Positions 28,701 through 37,438 of a DNA stretch of 64,000 nt are shown in pieces. The DNA lies in NCBI RefSeq assembly GCF_025354435.1, contig NZ_JANXMU010000073.1, forward strand, positions 124,001 to 188,000, read 5' to 3'. Numbering within the stretch: position 1 is the stretch's first letter; each line of letters begins with the position of its first letter. Both the position numbers and the translations under genes were made by a program. The notes below the pieces were generated by a model. That model was not told the origin of the DNA. It did not search any database and saw only the letters and a list, made by a program, of their open reading frames with translations. Source of the DNA: Rhodoferax sp. GTDB lineage: Bacteria; Pseudomonadota; Gammaproteobacteria; Burkholderiales; Burkholderiaceae_C.

Positions 28701-28929
28701 GCGCCCGATTCTGATGACCTCACTGGCCTTTGTGCTGGGCGTGCTGCCACTGGTGCTGAGCTCCGGTGCCGGTGCCGGTGCGCAGAACGCGCTGAGCACG
28801 GCGGTGGTGGGCGGCATGCTGTCGGGCACCGTGCTGGCCATCTTCTTTGTGCCGCTGTTTTATGTGGTGGTGGTGCGTTTGTTCAAGCGCAAGCCCGCCG
28901 CCGCCCCTGTTTTGTTGGAAGGTCACTGA
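25792..28929 (+). pseudogene. RND efflux inner-membrane pump (AcrB/MexB type) with in-frame amber codon
   Basis: A gene of 1046 codons, the usual AcrB size, that encodes a proton-driven drug exporter. Codon 125 (26164-26166) is TAG: the sequence reads LLPQEVQQ[12 protein letters not shown], where family members have QQQGV. A single C-to-T change in CAG explains it. Everything after it is open and conserved, including the proton-relay segment [17 protein letters not shown] (Asp-Asp) and the last helices to [22 protein letters not shown] at 26170 could restart translation but would omit the first helix and part of the porter domain. The pump is thus either inactive, suppressed, or mis-sequenced. 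Confidence 0.85.
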
Positions 28930-28930
28930 A

Positions 28931-30376
28931 ATGCCATTTTTTAAACTGACCAGCCTCGCGCTCGCCGTCGTTTTGGCGGGCTGCAGCAGCCTGGCACCCA
29001 CCTACGAACGCCCGGCGGCCCCCGTGCCTGCCGTGTTTCCCACCGCCTCGGCCAGCGGCCAGGCCGCCGCCGAGATTGATTGGCGCGACTTCTTCGCCGA
29101 CGCCAAGCTGCGCAGCCTGATCGATCTGGCCCTGGCGAACAACCGCGACCTGCGCGTGGCCGTGCTGAACATCGCCCAGGCCCGCGCCCAGTACCGGGTG
29201 CAAGATGCGGCCACCTGGCCCACGCTGAACGCCACCGGCAGTGGCAGCGCCAGCCGCACCCCGGCCAGCCTGTCGGGCACCGGCCAGGCCGTGGTGGGCC
29301 ACCAATACAGCGCCAGCATCGGCACCAGTGCCTACGAGCTGGACCTGTTTGGCCGCGTGCGCAGCCTCAACGCCCAGGCCCTGGAGTCGTACCTGGCCAC
29401 CGCCGAGGCCCGCCGCAGCACGCAAATCAGCCTGGTGGCCGAAGTGGCCAGCGCCTACCTCAGCTGGTCGGCCGACCTGGCCCGCCTGGCCCTGGCCCGC
29501 CAAACCCTGCAAAGCCAGAGCGACACCTATGGCCTCACCCAGCGCCGGTTCGAGCTGGGCACCGACTCGGCCCTGCCCCTGCGCCAGCAGCAAACCAGTG
29601 TCGAATCCGCCCGCGTCGATGTGGCCAGCTACACCGCCCAGGTGGCGCTGGACCAGAACGCCCTGGCCCTGCTGCTGGGCACCGCCGTGCCTGCGGATCT
29701 GGCCCCCACCGGCCTAGCCCAGCGCGTCAGCGCGCTGCCCGATTTGCCCGCAGGTTTGCCGTCCGACCTGCTGCAGCGCCGCCCCGACATCTTGCAGGCC
29801 GAGCACAGCCTGCAAGCCGCCAGCTACAACATCGGTGCGGCCCGCGCCGCCTTCTACCCGCGCATCAGCCTCACCGCGTCGGCGGGTACGAGCAGCAACG
29901 ACCTGGCCGGCTTGTTTAAAGCCGGTGCCGGGGCCTGGAGCTTTGTGCCGCAAATCACCCTGCTGCTGTTCGATGGAGGTGCGAATCAGGCCAACCTGGA
30001 CATCGCCACCGTCACCCGCGACATTAACGTGGCCCAGTACGAAAAAACCATCCAGACCGCCTTCCGCGAAGTCGCCGACGCACTGGCCCAGCGCAGCAAC
30101 CTGGGCGACCAACTCAGCGCCCAGCAAGCCTTGGTGGATGCCACGGCGGACAGCTTCAAACTGTCCGACGCCCGCTACCAGCGCGGCGTAGACAGCTATC
30201 TCGACGTGATGGTGACCCAGCGCAGCCTGTACACCGCCCAGCAGGGTTTGATCGGCACCCAACTGTCCCGCCTGGCCAACGAGGTCACGCTGTACAAGGT
30301 ATTGGGCGGCGGCTGGACCGGGGAGGCCGTGGTGGGGAAGTGGGGTCTGCTATTTAAATGGGAGCTACTAGCGTAG
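28931..30376 (+). CDS. Outer-membrane efflux channel lipoprotein (OprM/NodT family)
   Basis: A 481-residue outer-membrane factor with lipobox LAGC (Cys18) and two OEP repeats. Family segments include [29 protein letters not shown]-like [12 protein letters not shown] and [15 protein letters not shown]. It completes the tripartite pump with the adaptor and RND genes. ATG 28931 begins one base after the pump stop. The last nine or so codons (LLFKWELLA) and the TAG stop are encoded by a palindromic repeat, so the C-terminus has been replaced or extended by that element. Confidence 0.94.
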   Translation: MPFFKLTSLALAVVLAGCSSLAPTYERPAAPVPAVFPTASASGQAAAEIDWRDFFADAKLRSLIDLALANNRDLRVAVLNIAQARAQYRVQDAATWPTLNATGSGSASRTPASLSGTGQAVVGHQYSASIGTSAYELDLFGRVRSLNAQALESYLATAEARRSTQISLVAEVASAYLSWSADLARLALARQTLQSQSDTYGLTQRRFELGTDSALPLRQQQTSVESARVDVASYTAQVALDQNALALLLGTAVPADLAPTGLAQRVSALPDLPAGLPSDLLQRRPDILQAEHSLQAASYNIGAARAAFYPRISLTASAGTSSNDLAGLFKAGAGAWSFVPQITLLLFDGGANQANLDIATVTRDINVAQYEKTIQTAFREVADALAQRSNLGDQLSAQQALVDATADSFKLSDARYQRGVDSYLDVMVTQRSLYTAQQGLIGTQLSRLANEVTLYKVLGGGWTGEAVVGKWGLLFKWELLA

Positions 30377-30412
30377 GCGAAATATGCGCTAGCGGCCTAT
30401 TTTGCTTAAAAA
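30348..30412 (+). repeat. Palindromic repeat A at the oprM-like gene end
   Basis: GCTATTTAAATGGGAGCTACTAGCGTAG, centre, AATATGCGCTAGCGGCC and TATTTTGCTTAAAA. It overlaps the 3' end of the efflux channel gene, supplying its final codons and stop, and nearly reaches the convergent mtfA stop at 30419. Confidence 0.85.
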
Positions 30413-30418
30413 TCTATT

Positions 30419-31249
30419 TCACCAGCCCGCCGGGTCCACCCGGTAGTAGCCGCTGAGTTCCTGGTACAGCGCAGGGTCGTAGTCTTGCAACTCCGCCGCC
30501 TGCTCAAAGAACACCTCGGACACCACGGCAAAAAACTCGGCCGGGTCTTGCGCGCCGTAGTGGTTCAGCAGGCCGGGTTCGCCCACATGGGCCTCGCGCC
30601 GCAGTTTGGCGTAGGCCGCGTGGAACACCTGGGACCAGCGGGCCGGGTCGGCATTTCGGCTTCGGTGGGGTGCACCATTGGCATGGCCTTTTTCCTGGTC
30701 CAACTGGTGGGCAAATTCATGGATCACCACATTACCCCCATCGCCCGGCGTGGTCGCCCCTTCCAGCGCGTCGTACCACGACAAAATCACTTGCCCTTGC
30801 GACCAGGATTCGCCCAGCAGCGCCTGCCGTTCCTCGCGCTGCACTACGCCATCGGTGTGCGTGCGCTGCACTGCAAACGCCCCCGGGTAGACCAGAATTT
30901 GCCGCAGGTGCGGGTACAGGCCGGTGGGCCGGTTCAGCACCAGCAGGCAGGCCTGGGCGGCAATCACCACCCGCATCTCGTCGGTAATGACCAGACCCGC
31001 ACAGCCCAGAAACGCCTTCTCGGCGATGAAGACCTGCATTTGCTGTTTCAGCTGCAACTGCAGGTCGGCGGGCATGCGCCGCACCAGCGGCACGCGGCGG
31101 CGCAAGATCGTGCGCCACGCCGCCGGGAAGGGCTGCTGCCGAATCTTGCGCCTGCGCCGGGCCACCCACCATTTGGGGGTGAACCAGCCCAGGATGCAGA
31201 CGGCGGCGAGGAGCAGGAGGGCTAGGAAGGTGGCGGTGGGGGTGTCCAT
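30419..31249 (-). CDS. mtfA: Zinc-dependent peptidase MtfA (Mlc titration factor type)
   Basis: A 276-residue protein with an N-terminal membrane helix at about residues 6-25 and a soluble zinc-peptidase domain. The HExxH site is His177-Glu178-x2-His181 in VIHEFAHQLDQ, and a downstream EFFAVVSEVFFE segment holds the third ligand as in MtfA. In enterics MtfA binds the glucose repressor Mlc and has aminopeptidase activity; no Mlc gene is seen here, so the role is open. ATG 31249 (MDTPTATFLA) is chosen over upstream in-frame Met codons because it begins the membrane helix. Confidence 0.9.
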   Translation of the reverse strand: MDTPTATFLALLLLAAVCILGWFTPKWWVARRRRKIRQQPFPAAWRTILRRRVPLVRRMPADLQLQLKQQMQVFIAEKAFLGCAGLVITDEMRVVIAAQACLLVLNRPTGLYPHLRQILVYPGAFAVQRTHTDGVVQREERQALLGESWSQGQVILSWYDALEGATTPGDGGNVVIHEFAHQLDQEKGHANGAPHRSRNADPARWSQVFHAAYAKLRREAHVGEPGLLNHYGAQDPAEFFAVVSEVFFEQAAELQDYDPALYQELSGYYRVDPAGW

Positions 31250-31342
31250 GTCACTACTGTAGCTGGCACCCAAGTGGGGGATTGCAAGTCCGGCTGTGGG
31301 TGTGCAGACTGACCCGTGGCTCCATGGCGTCATCGGTTGGCA

Positions 31343-31373
31343 CACGGTGCCGTAGGCCAGATACGGTACCGTG
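31343..31373. other. Strong hairpin 3' of the lipoprotein gene
   Basis: CACGGTGCCGTA (31343-31354) pairs with TACGGTACCGTG (31362-31373) over twelve positions with one G-U, loop GGCCAGA. No T-run follows on either strand. It lies 16 bases beyond the minus-strand lipoprotein stop and may end or protect that transcript, or bind a protein. Confidence 0.45.
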
Positions 31374-31389
31374 CGACGAAGCTACGATA

Positions 31390-31863
31390 TCAGAGGGCCT
31401 TGTTCGCTGTGACGGCAACTAGGGGTGCCGGTGGTACGGGGTGGCCTTCTTTTTCGTCGCGCCGGTCAAATGCCAGCGTCTTGCCGAAAACCAGTTGGAT
31501 CCAGGTCGGGTACGTATACGCCGTGCCTCTGTTGTGGTCGACGATCATGCCAATGCCACCACCCAGAAGAATGTTTCCAAACATTCCGCCATTCACGCGA
31601 GACGTAGCTTTGGCGACCGCGTCAGGGTTTGTCGGGTGTTGGCATGTGATTTCGAGATCGGCGTTAGAGCGGCGAACATTGGCAATTTCCCCGGACTTGA
31701 CGGTGATGGATGCTTAGTCATTGACCAGTGTGCAGTCCGCTCCTTTGACCAATTCACCTGTCTCTGTTTTGGTTTCAATTTTGACGGGATTGGTGTTGTC
31801 GTTCATGACGGATGCGCAGCCTGAGAGGACTAGGACTGCTGCTGAGAGATAGAGAAACTTCAC
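31390..31863 (-). pseudogene. Small lipoprotein gene with in-frame ochre codon
   Basis: From GTG 31863 the frame gives a lipoprotein signal (VKFLYLSAAVLVLSGC, Cys16) and 49 residues ending DCTLVND, then TAA at 31714-31716, then 107 further open codons in the same frame (KSGEIANVRRSNADLEITC, later GGGIGMIVDHNRGTAYTYP) ending at 31390. The continuation matches what I recall of a family of Comamonadaceae and Burkholderia lipoproteins of about 150 residues with an NDxG-like motif at the stop position, so one substitution (probably in a Lys or Tyr codon) created the stop. Function unknown. AGGA lies nine bases before the start. Confidence 0.7.
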
Positions 31864-32098
31864 TGGTAATTTTCCTGAGTTTATGCGTGGGGGGATTCGT
31901 CGATGACAAAGGCGGATAAGCCTTGTGGGTAGGCGCAAAGCCTTTGCGCGCCAAGGGTTGCGGCGCGCAAGGTTTGAGGGCACTGAACTGGAAAATTATG
32001 ACCGGTGCTGGGTGCGATGCAGCTCGGTATTTTTGTGACGTATGACCCAAATCACCGTTTTCAGCTGGGTGGTGTTTGGGGTTATTCCTGCCCCAACG
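31864..32098. other. Non-coding stretch upstream of the lipoprotein gene
   Basis: No supported gene. It holds a perfect seven-pair hairpin, GCGCAAA-GCC-TTTGCGC at 31933-31949, about 70 bases ahead of the lipoprotein start, and otherwise nothing I can assign. With the hutG remnant at 32099-32186 it makes up the gap of 343 bases before hipA. Confidence 0.5.
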
Positions 32099-32186
32099 GC
32101 GCCGCCCCTTCGGGCCGGTAGTCGAAGGGCATGGCTTCCTGCATGCAACTGCTTGGGGTCACTTCCCGTGGGCTGGCGCGGATGTG
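32099..32186 (-). pseudogene. Decayed copy of the hutG 3' region
   Basis: This stretch resembles 33990-34080, the C-terminal coding part of hutG. The core at 32117-32138 is identical to 34006-34027 and encodes MQEAMPFDY on the minus strand; flanks still align with scattered changes and small indels. It has no start and is not translated as part of a gene. It lies on the far side of hipA from the intact hutG, so hipBA is bracketed by the two copies. Confidence 0.75.
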
Positions 32187-32206
32187 GCAGCCGTATTGGT
32201 GTGGGG

Positions 32207-33472
32207 TCAAGCGCCGATGCGAACGACTGTGCGCTTGGTCATTGACTTCACATCCATGGCGAGTTTTCCCGCAAAGGTTTGTCCGCTTTTGCTGAGGTAG
32301 GGGGCGATGTCTTTGGTGGCTTGGTCGATGGCATCGGGCACCCTGGCCGCGAGTTCCTGCGCTACCGATTGCAGGTATTTCGCCCCCATGCCGATCTGCG
32401 CCGCCAGGTCTTGCACCTGGGCTTTGCCGATGTCTCCAGGGAGCAGGGTGCCGCCAATATTGAATGCGAATTCTCTGGACAGGCCGGGGTAGATGCGGGT
32501 GCACATCAGGTCGTAGAACGGGGTCAGGCGCATCCCTTCACCGGGCCGCTCATAGACCGAGAGGTTCTTGGCGTGGCTGTCGTTGTTGCCCACGTAGAGG
32601 TTGAAGAAAATCCACTGCGCGAAGGCCAACAGGTCCAGGGCGGCACTGGCGCTGTACTGGCGGATGGTCTGCGCGCATTGGGCCACGCCAGGGCCGCCTT
32701 CTTTTTCGTATTTCCGCTCCGAGCTAGTGCCCGTGAGCTGGCAAAAGTCGTATTGGACCAAGCGGCCCAAGCTGCCGTCGGCGCGTGTGAGTCGGTCGAA
32801 GCGCTCGACAACGCAAGCGCGGGTCTGCGACTGGTAGAAGACCTTGGCGGTGTTGAGCCCGCAGTAGGCCGCCGTGCGCATGGTGATGGCCTCGTTGGCC
32901 GCAGATTCCCGGACCTTTGCTAGCCGCCGGATGTCGGGCTTGAGAATGTGCGTGGACGGGGCCGAGCCCTGGGGCAGGAGGGGTGTGGTGCCGTCGAAGA
33001 GGGCAATGGAGGCCTTGTCCTGCGCGCCCGCCAGGGAAATCCGGGTGTTGCCACTCTGTGGCCCCTGGAGTTGGATCGCGGCGGCGGACTGGTTTTGGAT
33101 GGTGCGGGCCAGTGCCTGCCAGGTGGTGGGCGTGTACGCGGGTGGCTCCGGCGTTTGCCCATGGGGCAGCATGACAAACGCCCCGGCCGTATCGCCCGCG
33201 ACTTCTAGCAACAAGGAGAACAATGTAGACGCCTTGCGCTGCTCGGCCAGGTACACGCGCAGTTCGCCCTCGGGCAGCAGGTTCTCAAAGAAAGCCTGCA
33301 CCTGCGGGGTCGTGACCATGCCGACCTGCAGGGCGATGGCGGACAGGGGGAATGCAGCTTGGCGGTCCAGCCAGGTCTGCGCGTAGGCAAAAGCCAGGGG
33401 CACGGTGTCATGCACCGAGCCCATGCACTCCGTGCCGTAGAAAACATCCAAGGTGGTGGTGCGTGGCTTCAC
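32207..33472 (-). CDS. hipA: HipA-family serine/threonine kinase toxin
   Basis: A 421-residue HipA. Key parts: ISLAGAQDK at 145-153 (the P-loop-like segment containing the autophosphorylation region of HipA), ATP-binding Lys in HILKPD at 175-180, catalytic Asp298 in GNNDSHAKN and metal-binding Asp321 in TPFYDL. HipA phosphorylates glutamyl-tRNA synthetase in E. coli and induces dormancy; the target of this protein may differ. Its start overlaps the hipB stop (ATGA), so toxin and antitoxin are coupled. The catalytic residues are intact, so the toxin looks active. Confidence 0.93.
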   Translation of the reverse strand: MKPRTTTLDVFYGTECMGSVHDTVPLAFAYAQTWLDRQAAFPLSAIALQVGMVTTPQVQAFFENLLPEGELRVYLAEQRKASTLFSLLLEVAGDTAGAFVMLPHGQTPEPPAYTPTTWQALARTIQNQSAAAIQLQGPQSGNTRISLAGAQDKASIALFDGTTPLLPQGSAPSTHILKPDIRRLAKVRESAANEAITMRTAAYCGLNTAKVFYQSQTRACVVERFDRLTRADGSLGRLVQYDFCQLTGTSSERKYEKEGGPGVAQCAQTIRQYSASAALDLLAFAQWIFFNLYVGNNDSHAKNLSVYERPGEGMRLTPFYDLMCTRIYPGLSREFAFNIGGTLLPGDIGKAQVQDLAAQIGMGAKYLQSVAQELAARVPDAIDQATKDIAPYLSKSGQTFAGKLAMDVKSMTKRTVVRIGA

Positions 33473-33753
33473 AGCGGTCCTGGCGGTTTTGGCCGGGTTT
33501 TCACGTTTACGGTCAATTCCAGGCCCAGCAAGTCCAGCATGTCGAGCACCTTTTGGAGTTGCACCGTGGGCTTGCCTTTTTCGATGTCCACGACCAAGCG
33601 GTTGCCGGTGTTGCCGATGCCTGCCAGGTCGATCTGGCGCAGACCCAGGGCGCGGCGCTGGGTGCCCATGACCTGCCCGATGTCGGCTGCCGTGCGGATG
33701 GCACAGGGCAGTGTGACGTTACCGGAGGGTAATTCTGAAGGGAGTTCTGGCAT
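33469..33753 (-). CDS. hipB: HipB-type antitoxin, XRE-family repressor
   Basis: A 94-residue DNA-binding protein with a Cro/CI-type helix-turn-helix (DIGQVMGTQRRALGLRQIDL, then EKGKPTVQLQKVLDMLDLL), as in HipB antitoxins that bind HipA and repress the operon. I use ATG 33753 (MPELPSELPSG); a TTG at 33765 is also in frame. One of three TTACC-N4-GGTAA palindromes lies inside its first codons and one just ahead of the start, which supports autoregulation. Confidence 0.9.
   Translation of the reverse strand: MPELPSELPSGNVTLPCAIRTAADIGQVMGTQRRALGLRQIDLAGIGNTGNRLVVDIEKGKPTVQLQKVLDMLDLLGLELTVNVKTRPKPPGPL
33719..33732. promoter_or_regulatory. HipB operator 1 (inside hipB)
   Basis: TTACC-GGAG-GGTAA palindrome within the first codons of hipB. 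Same half-sites as the copies at 33769 and 33818. Confidence 0.65.
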
Positions 33754-33768
33754 GGTGGGTGACAAAAG

Positions 33769-33782
33769 TTACCGATTGGTAA
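33769..33782. promoter_or_regulatory. HipB operator 2 (ahead of hipB)
   Basis: TTACC-GATT-GGTAA palindrome, 16 bases before ATG 33753 and just downstream of a minus-strand TTGACT -35-like element at 33804-33809, so it overlaps the expected -10 region. Confidence 0.7.
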
Positions 33783-33817
33783 TTCTGGCTGAACCCAGCC
33801 GTAAGTCAAGCTAAAAA

Positions 33818-33831
33818 TTACCGAAAGGTAA
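33818..33831. promoter_or_regulatory. HipB operator 3 (upstream)
   Basis: TTACC-GAAA-GGTAA palindrome just upstream of the -35-like element. The three sites are spaced 50 and 49 bases apart, close to five helical turns. Confidence 0.65.
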
Positions 33832-33852
33832 TTGATGGTTGCGGAGCTGTGA

Positions 33853-33920
33853 TTGCTCTATTTTTAGGAGCGACCTGCGCAAGTGTTATGTGCGCCAGGG
33901 CCCTATTTCATAAAAATTTT
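33853..33920 (+). repeat. Palindromic repeat A between hutG and hipB
   Basis: A diverged copy: GATTGCTCTATTTTTAGGAGC, GACCTGCGC, centre, ATGTGCGCCAGGGCCCTATTTCATAAAAATTTT. The tail runs into the hutG stop codon at 33920-33922. Confidence 0.65.
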
Positions 33921-34723
33921 TAATTCCCATCCGTCTGCCCAAACCCCAATGCCACCTCCACCATCCGCCGCAAATGCGGCTGGATGCCCGCCGCCACCTC
34001 GGGCAGGTAGTCGAAGGGCATGGCTTCTTGCATGTAGCTGCTTTGGGTCATTTCCAGCTGGATGGCGTGGATGTTGTTTGCGGGCTGGCCGTAGTGGCGG
34101 GTGATGTAGCCGCCCTGGAAACGGCCATTGAGCACGGCGGTGTAGCCGGGGGCGCTCTGCGCGACGGCCAGTAACGCGGCGGACATCGCGGGGTCACAGC
34201 TTGTGCCGTTGCCGCTACCCAAATTCAAATCCGGCAGCTTGCCGTCGAAGAAGCGCGGCACCACCGAGCGGATGGAGTGCGCGTCCCACAAAACGGCTTT
34301 GCCGTGGACCGCCTGGATACGGGCCAGCTCGGCATGCAGTTGCTGGTGGTAGGGCTGCCACAGGGTGTCGCGGCGCAGGGCGATCTCGGCGGTGGTGGGC
34401 ACGTCGGCGGGGTCCTGGTACAGGGGCTGGTTGTCGAAATCGTCCACCGGGCACAGGCCGGTGACGCTCTGGCCGGGGTACAGGCTGGCCCCCGACGGGT
34501 CGCGGTTCAGGTCGATCACGTAGCGGGAATGGGTCGCTATCAGCACCGATGCGCCCAGCTCCTGGGCGAAGCTGTACAGGCGCTCCAGGTGCCAGTCGGT
34601 GTCGTGCACCTGCCGGGCGGTGGGGGTCAGGCGGGCGGCCAGCGCGGGCGGCAGGTAGGTGCCGACGTGGGGCATGGAGATCAGCAGTGGCTGGGTGCCT
34701 GGGATGAATGTGAAGGCTTGCAT
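33920..34723 (-). CDS. hutG: N-formylglutamate deformylase
   Basis: A 267-residue enzyme that hydrolyses N-formyl-L-glutamate to formate and glutamate, the last step of the five-step histidine pathway. Family segments include SMPHVGTYLP, HDTDWHLERLY, ATHSRYVIDLNRDPSG and LWDAHSIRSVVPRFFDGKLP, with His and Asp residues that would hold a metal. It is the last gene of the hut operon, two bases after hutF. Part of its 3' end is duplicated at 32099-32186. Confidence 0.95.
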   Translation of the reverse strand: MQAFTFIPGTQPLLISMPHVGTYLPPALAARLTPTARQVHDTDWHLERLYSFAQELGASVLIATHSRYVIDLNRDPSGASLYPGQSVTGLCPVDDFDNQPLYQDPADVPTTAEIALRRDTLWQPYHQQLHAELARIQAVHGKAVLWDAHSIRSVVPRFFDGKLPDLNLGSGNGTSCDPAMSAALLAVAQSAPGYTAVLNGRFQGGYITRHYGQPANNIHAIQLEMTQSSYMQEAMPFDYLPEVAAGIQPHLRRMVEVALGFGQTDGN

Positions 34724-34725
34724 GG

Positions 34726-36102
34726 TTACCCTTGGGTGAGTTGGGTTCGGGCTTGGATGAAGGCCGCGGCGGCTGCGTCGTGCAGCGGGTGGCGGCCTTG
34801 CCGGGTGCGCTGTTGGCCGCCGACCCAGACGGCATCCAGCGCCGACGTGCGGTGGCTGGCGAAGACGTGGGCTGAGAGCATGTCGGGGGCTGCCAACCCG
34901 GCCAGCGCCAGGTGCTGCGCGTCGAGTACGCAGAAGTCGGCGCGCTGGCCTACGGCAAGACCCTTCGCAGCGCGGCCCGAGGCCTGCGCCCCCCCAGCCA
35001 CGGCCTGCAACAGGGTGGCGGTGGCGACCTGGCTGTGGTCTGTGCTGGCCAGCACGTTGCGCTGGCGAAACTGCAGGCGCTGGCCGTATTCGAGCAGCAT
35101 CAGTTCCTCGGCGGCGTTGACGCAGGCGTGGCTATCGGAGCCGATGCCCCAGGCGCCGCCTGCACCACGCCAGCGCGGCATGTCGAACAGGCCGTCGCCC
35201 AGATTCGCCTCGGTGCTGGGGCAGATGCCCGCCACCGCGCCGCTGGCCGCTGCGCGCTGGTATTCGGTGTCCACCATGTGGGTGGCGTGGATGAGGCACC
35301 AGCGCGCATCGACCGGCGCGTGGTCTAGCAGCCATGCCACCGGGCGCTGGCCGCTCCAGGCCAGGCAGGCATCGACTTCGGCGGTTTGCTCTGCTATGTG
35401 GATGTGGACGGGGGCGGATGCGTCGATGGCGTGCAGCCCGGCCACCGCCTCGCGCAGGCTGTCGGGTGGCACGGCGCGCAGGGAGTGGGGGGCTAATCCC
35501 AGCCGTGCGCCTTGTGCGTCGCACAGGGGCTTCAGGGTGTCCAGCAGGCACAGCATGGAGTCGGTGGAGCGGATGAAGCGGCGTTGGCCTGCGGTGGGCG
35601 GTGTGCTGTCGAAGCCGCTGGTTTGGTACAGCACGGGCAGCAGTGTCATACCGATGCCTGCGGTGTGTGCAGCGCGCAGCAGGGCCTTGGACAGCTCCGC
35701 GTCGTCGGCGTAGGGCGTGCCGTCGGTGCTGTGGTGAAGGTAGTGGAATTCGCAGACCGACGTGTAGCCGGCTTCCAGCATTTCGATGTAGAGCCAGGTG
35801 GCGATGGCCTCGACCTGCTCGGGGGAGAGGCGGGCGGCGAACTGGTACATCAGCGTGCGCCAGCTCCAGAAGCTGTCTTGGGTGGCACCCCGGAATTCGG
35901 TCAATCCACCCATGGCACGCTGGAAGGCGTGGGAGTGGAGGTTGGGAAGGCCTGGGGTGACGGGGCCTGCCGTCTTGGGGGTGTTGCCTGGTGGGGTGTC
36001 GGGGGTGACGGTGGTGAGTTCACCCTTGGCGTTCCATTGCAGCAAGACGTTGCTTGCCCAGCCGGTGGGGAGAAGGGCGTTTTTGGCGTGGAGGCTTGTC
36101 AT
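34726..36102 (-). CDS. hutF: Formimidoylglutamate deiminase
   Basis: A 458-residue amidohydrolase that converts N-formimidoyl-glutamate to N-formyl-glutamate plus ammonia. Zinc-site motifs are visible: HSHAFQR (HxH), the His of HIHIAEQ, the His of LIHATHM and the Asp of GIGSDSHACVN. Its presence with hutG shows the five-step (HutF-HutG) route. ATG 36102 (MTSLHAKNALLP) is preferred to a longer open frame. hutI lies 100 bases upstream and hutG starts two bases downstream. Confidence 0.95.
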   Translation of the reverse strand: MTSLHAKNALLPTGWASNVLLQWNAKGELTTVTPDTPPGNTPKTAGPVTPGLPNLHSHAFQRAMGGLTEFRGATQDSFWSWRTLMYQFAARLSPEQVEAIATWLYIEMLEAGYTSVCEFHYLHHSTDGTPYADDAELSKALLRAAHTAGIGMTLLPVLYQTSGFDSTPPTAGQRRFIRSTDSMLCLLDTLKPLCDAQGARLGLAPHSLRAVPPDSLREAVAGLHAIDASAPVHIHIAEQTAEVDACLAWSGQRPVAWLLDHAPVDARWCLIHATHMVDTEYQRAAASGAVAGICPSTEANLGDGLFDMPRWRGAGGAWGIGSDSHACVNAAEELMLLEYGQRLQFRQRNVLASTDHSQVATATLLQAVAGGAQASGRAAKGLAVGQRADFCVLDAQHLALAGLAAPDMLSAHVFASHRTSALDAVWVGGQQRTRQGRHPLHDAAAAAFIQARTQLTQG

Positions 36103-36202
36103 GGTGTGGATGTGTCTATGGGCATGGTCAGCCGGGATGCGCGCCCGGCGGCGCAGGAAAGCCAGCGCGCAATGGGGATCTGGCCCCTGGTGGTTACGCC
36201 CC

Positions 36203-37429
36203 TCATGGCCGCAGCAACCCAAGGCTGTCGATGACCACACGCCCTTGCCGGATGACGGTGCGGGGGGGGTGCTGGGCCAGCCAGTAGACGAGTTCGGCGG
36301 GTTCGTTCAAGTCCCAGAGGATGACGTTGGCAGGCCGCCCCACCGCCAGCACACCGTGCGTGTCTTGCAGGCCCAGCGCACGGGCGGCGTGCGTGGTGAT
36401 GCCGGCCAGCGCCTCGGGCACGGTCAGGCGGAACAGGGTGCAGGCCATGTTGGCCATCAGCAGCAGGCTCAAGGTGGGCGAGGTGCCGGGGTTGTGGTCG
36501 GTAGACACGGCCATGGGCACACCGGCGGCGCGCAGGGCGGCAATCGGCGGCAGGTGCGTGTCGCGCAGCGTGTAGTACGCGCCGGGCAGCAGCACAGCCA
36601 CGGTGCCAGAGGCGCGCATGGCCTCGATACCGGCTTGCGACAAGTGCTCGATGTGGTCGCAAGACAGTGCCCCGTACCGGGCGGCCAACGCCGAGCCGCC
36701 CATGTCGGACAGCTGCTCTGCATGCAGCTTTACCGGCAGCCCCAGCGCTCGCGCGGCTTTAAAAACCTGTTCTGTCTGGGCCAGCGAAAACGCGATGCGT
36801 TCGCAGAACACGTCCACCGCGTCCACCAGCCCCTCGGCGGTAAGGGCGGGCAGCATTTCGGTGCACACCAGGTCGATGTAGTCCTGGCTGCGCCCCGCGT
36901 ACTCGGGCGGCAGGGCGTGCGCGCCGAGGAAGGTGGTGCGCACCGTCACGCCAAAGTCCACGCCCAGACGACGGGCCACGCGCAACTGCTTGCGCTCGTG
37001 CTCCAGGCTCAGGCCGTAGCCGGATTTGATTTCGATGGCACACACACCATCGGCCAGCAATTGCTGCAGGCGAGGTGCAGCTTGGGCGTACAAATCGACT
37101 TCACTGGCGGCGCGGGTGGCCAACACGGACGACACGATGCCGCCGCCCGCTTTCGCCACCTCTTCGTAGCTGGCACCCGCCAAGCGCATGGCAAATTCGT
37201 TGGCCCGTTGGCCGCCGTAAACCAGGTGCGTGTGGCAATCGACCAGGCCGGGTGTGGCCAGCGCATTGCGGGCATTGATGCGGGGCAGGGCGGACAAGGC
37301 GGTTGGCAGGGCTGCTATGTCGCCTATCCAGGCGATATGGCCGTGCTGCACCGCCAGGGCGTTGGCCGCGCCGCCATCGGCCAGCCGCAGGTGGTGCCAG
37401 ATGCCGTCGGCGTTAGGGGTGTTTTGCAT
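36203..37429 (-). CDS. hutI: Imidazolonepropionase
   Basis: A 408-residue amidohydrolase that opens imidazolone-5-propionate to N-formimidoyl-glutamate, the third step of histidine breakdown. Metal and substrate motifs: [36 protein letters not shown] and [10 protein letters not shown]. Length is as expected. It is separated from hutD by a palindromic repeat of about 65 bases, otherwise the operon is compact. Confidence 0.96.
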   Translation of the reverse strand: MQNTPNADGIWHHLRLADGGAANALAVQHGHIAWIGDIAALPTALSALPRINARNALATPGLVDCHTHLVYGGQRANEFAMRLAGASYEEVAKAGGGIVSSVLATRAASEVDLYAQAAPRLQQLLADGVCAIEIKSGYGLSLEHERKQLRVARRLGVDFGVTVRTTFLGAHALPPEYAGRSQDYIDLVCTEMLPALTAEGLVDAVDVFCERIAFSLAQTEQVFKAARALGLPVKLHAEQLSDMGGSALAARYGALSCDHIEHLSQAGIEAMRASGTVAVLLPGAYYTLRDTHLPPIAALRAAGVPMAVSTDHNPGTSPTLSLLLMANMACTLFRLTVPEALAGITTHAARALGLQDTHGVLAVGRPANVILWDLNEPAELVYWLAQHPPRTVIRQGRVVIDSLGLLRP

Positions 37430-37438
37430 GGTGTGTTT

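Noticed and set aside
26170-28929. Separate gene starting at GTG 26170
   Set aside because: It would encode an RND pump without its first helix and part of its porter domain; the upstream 124 codons join it in frame, so one interrupted gene is the better reading.
36203-36240. Overlap of hutF and hutI implied by the long hutF frame
   Set aside because: The family start of HutF is at 36102, which leaves a 100-base gap; the longer frame has no homology.
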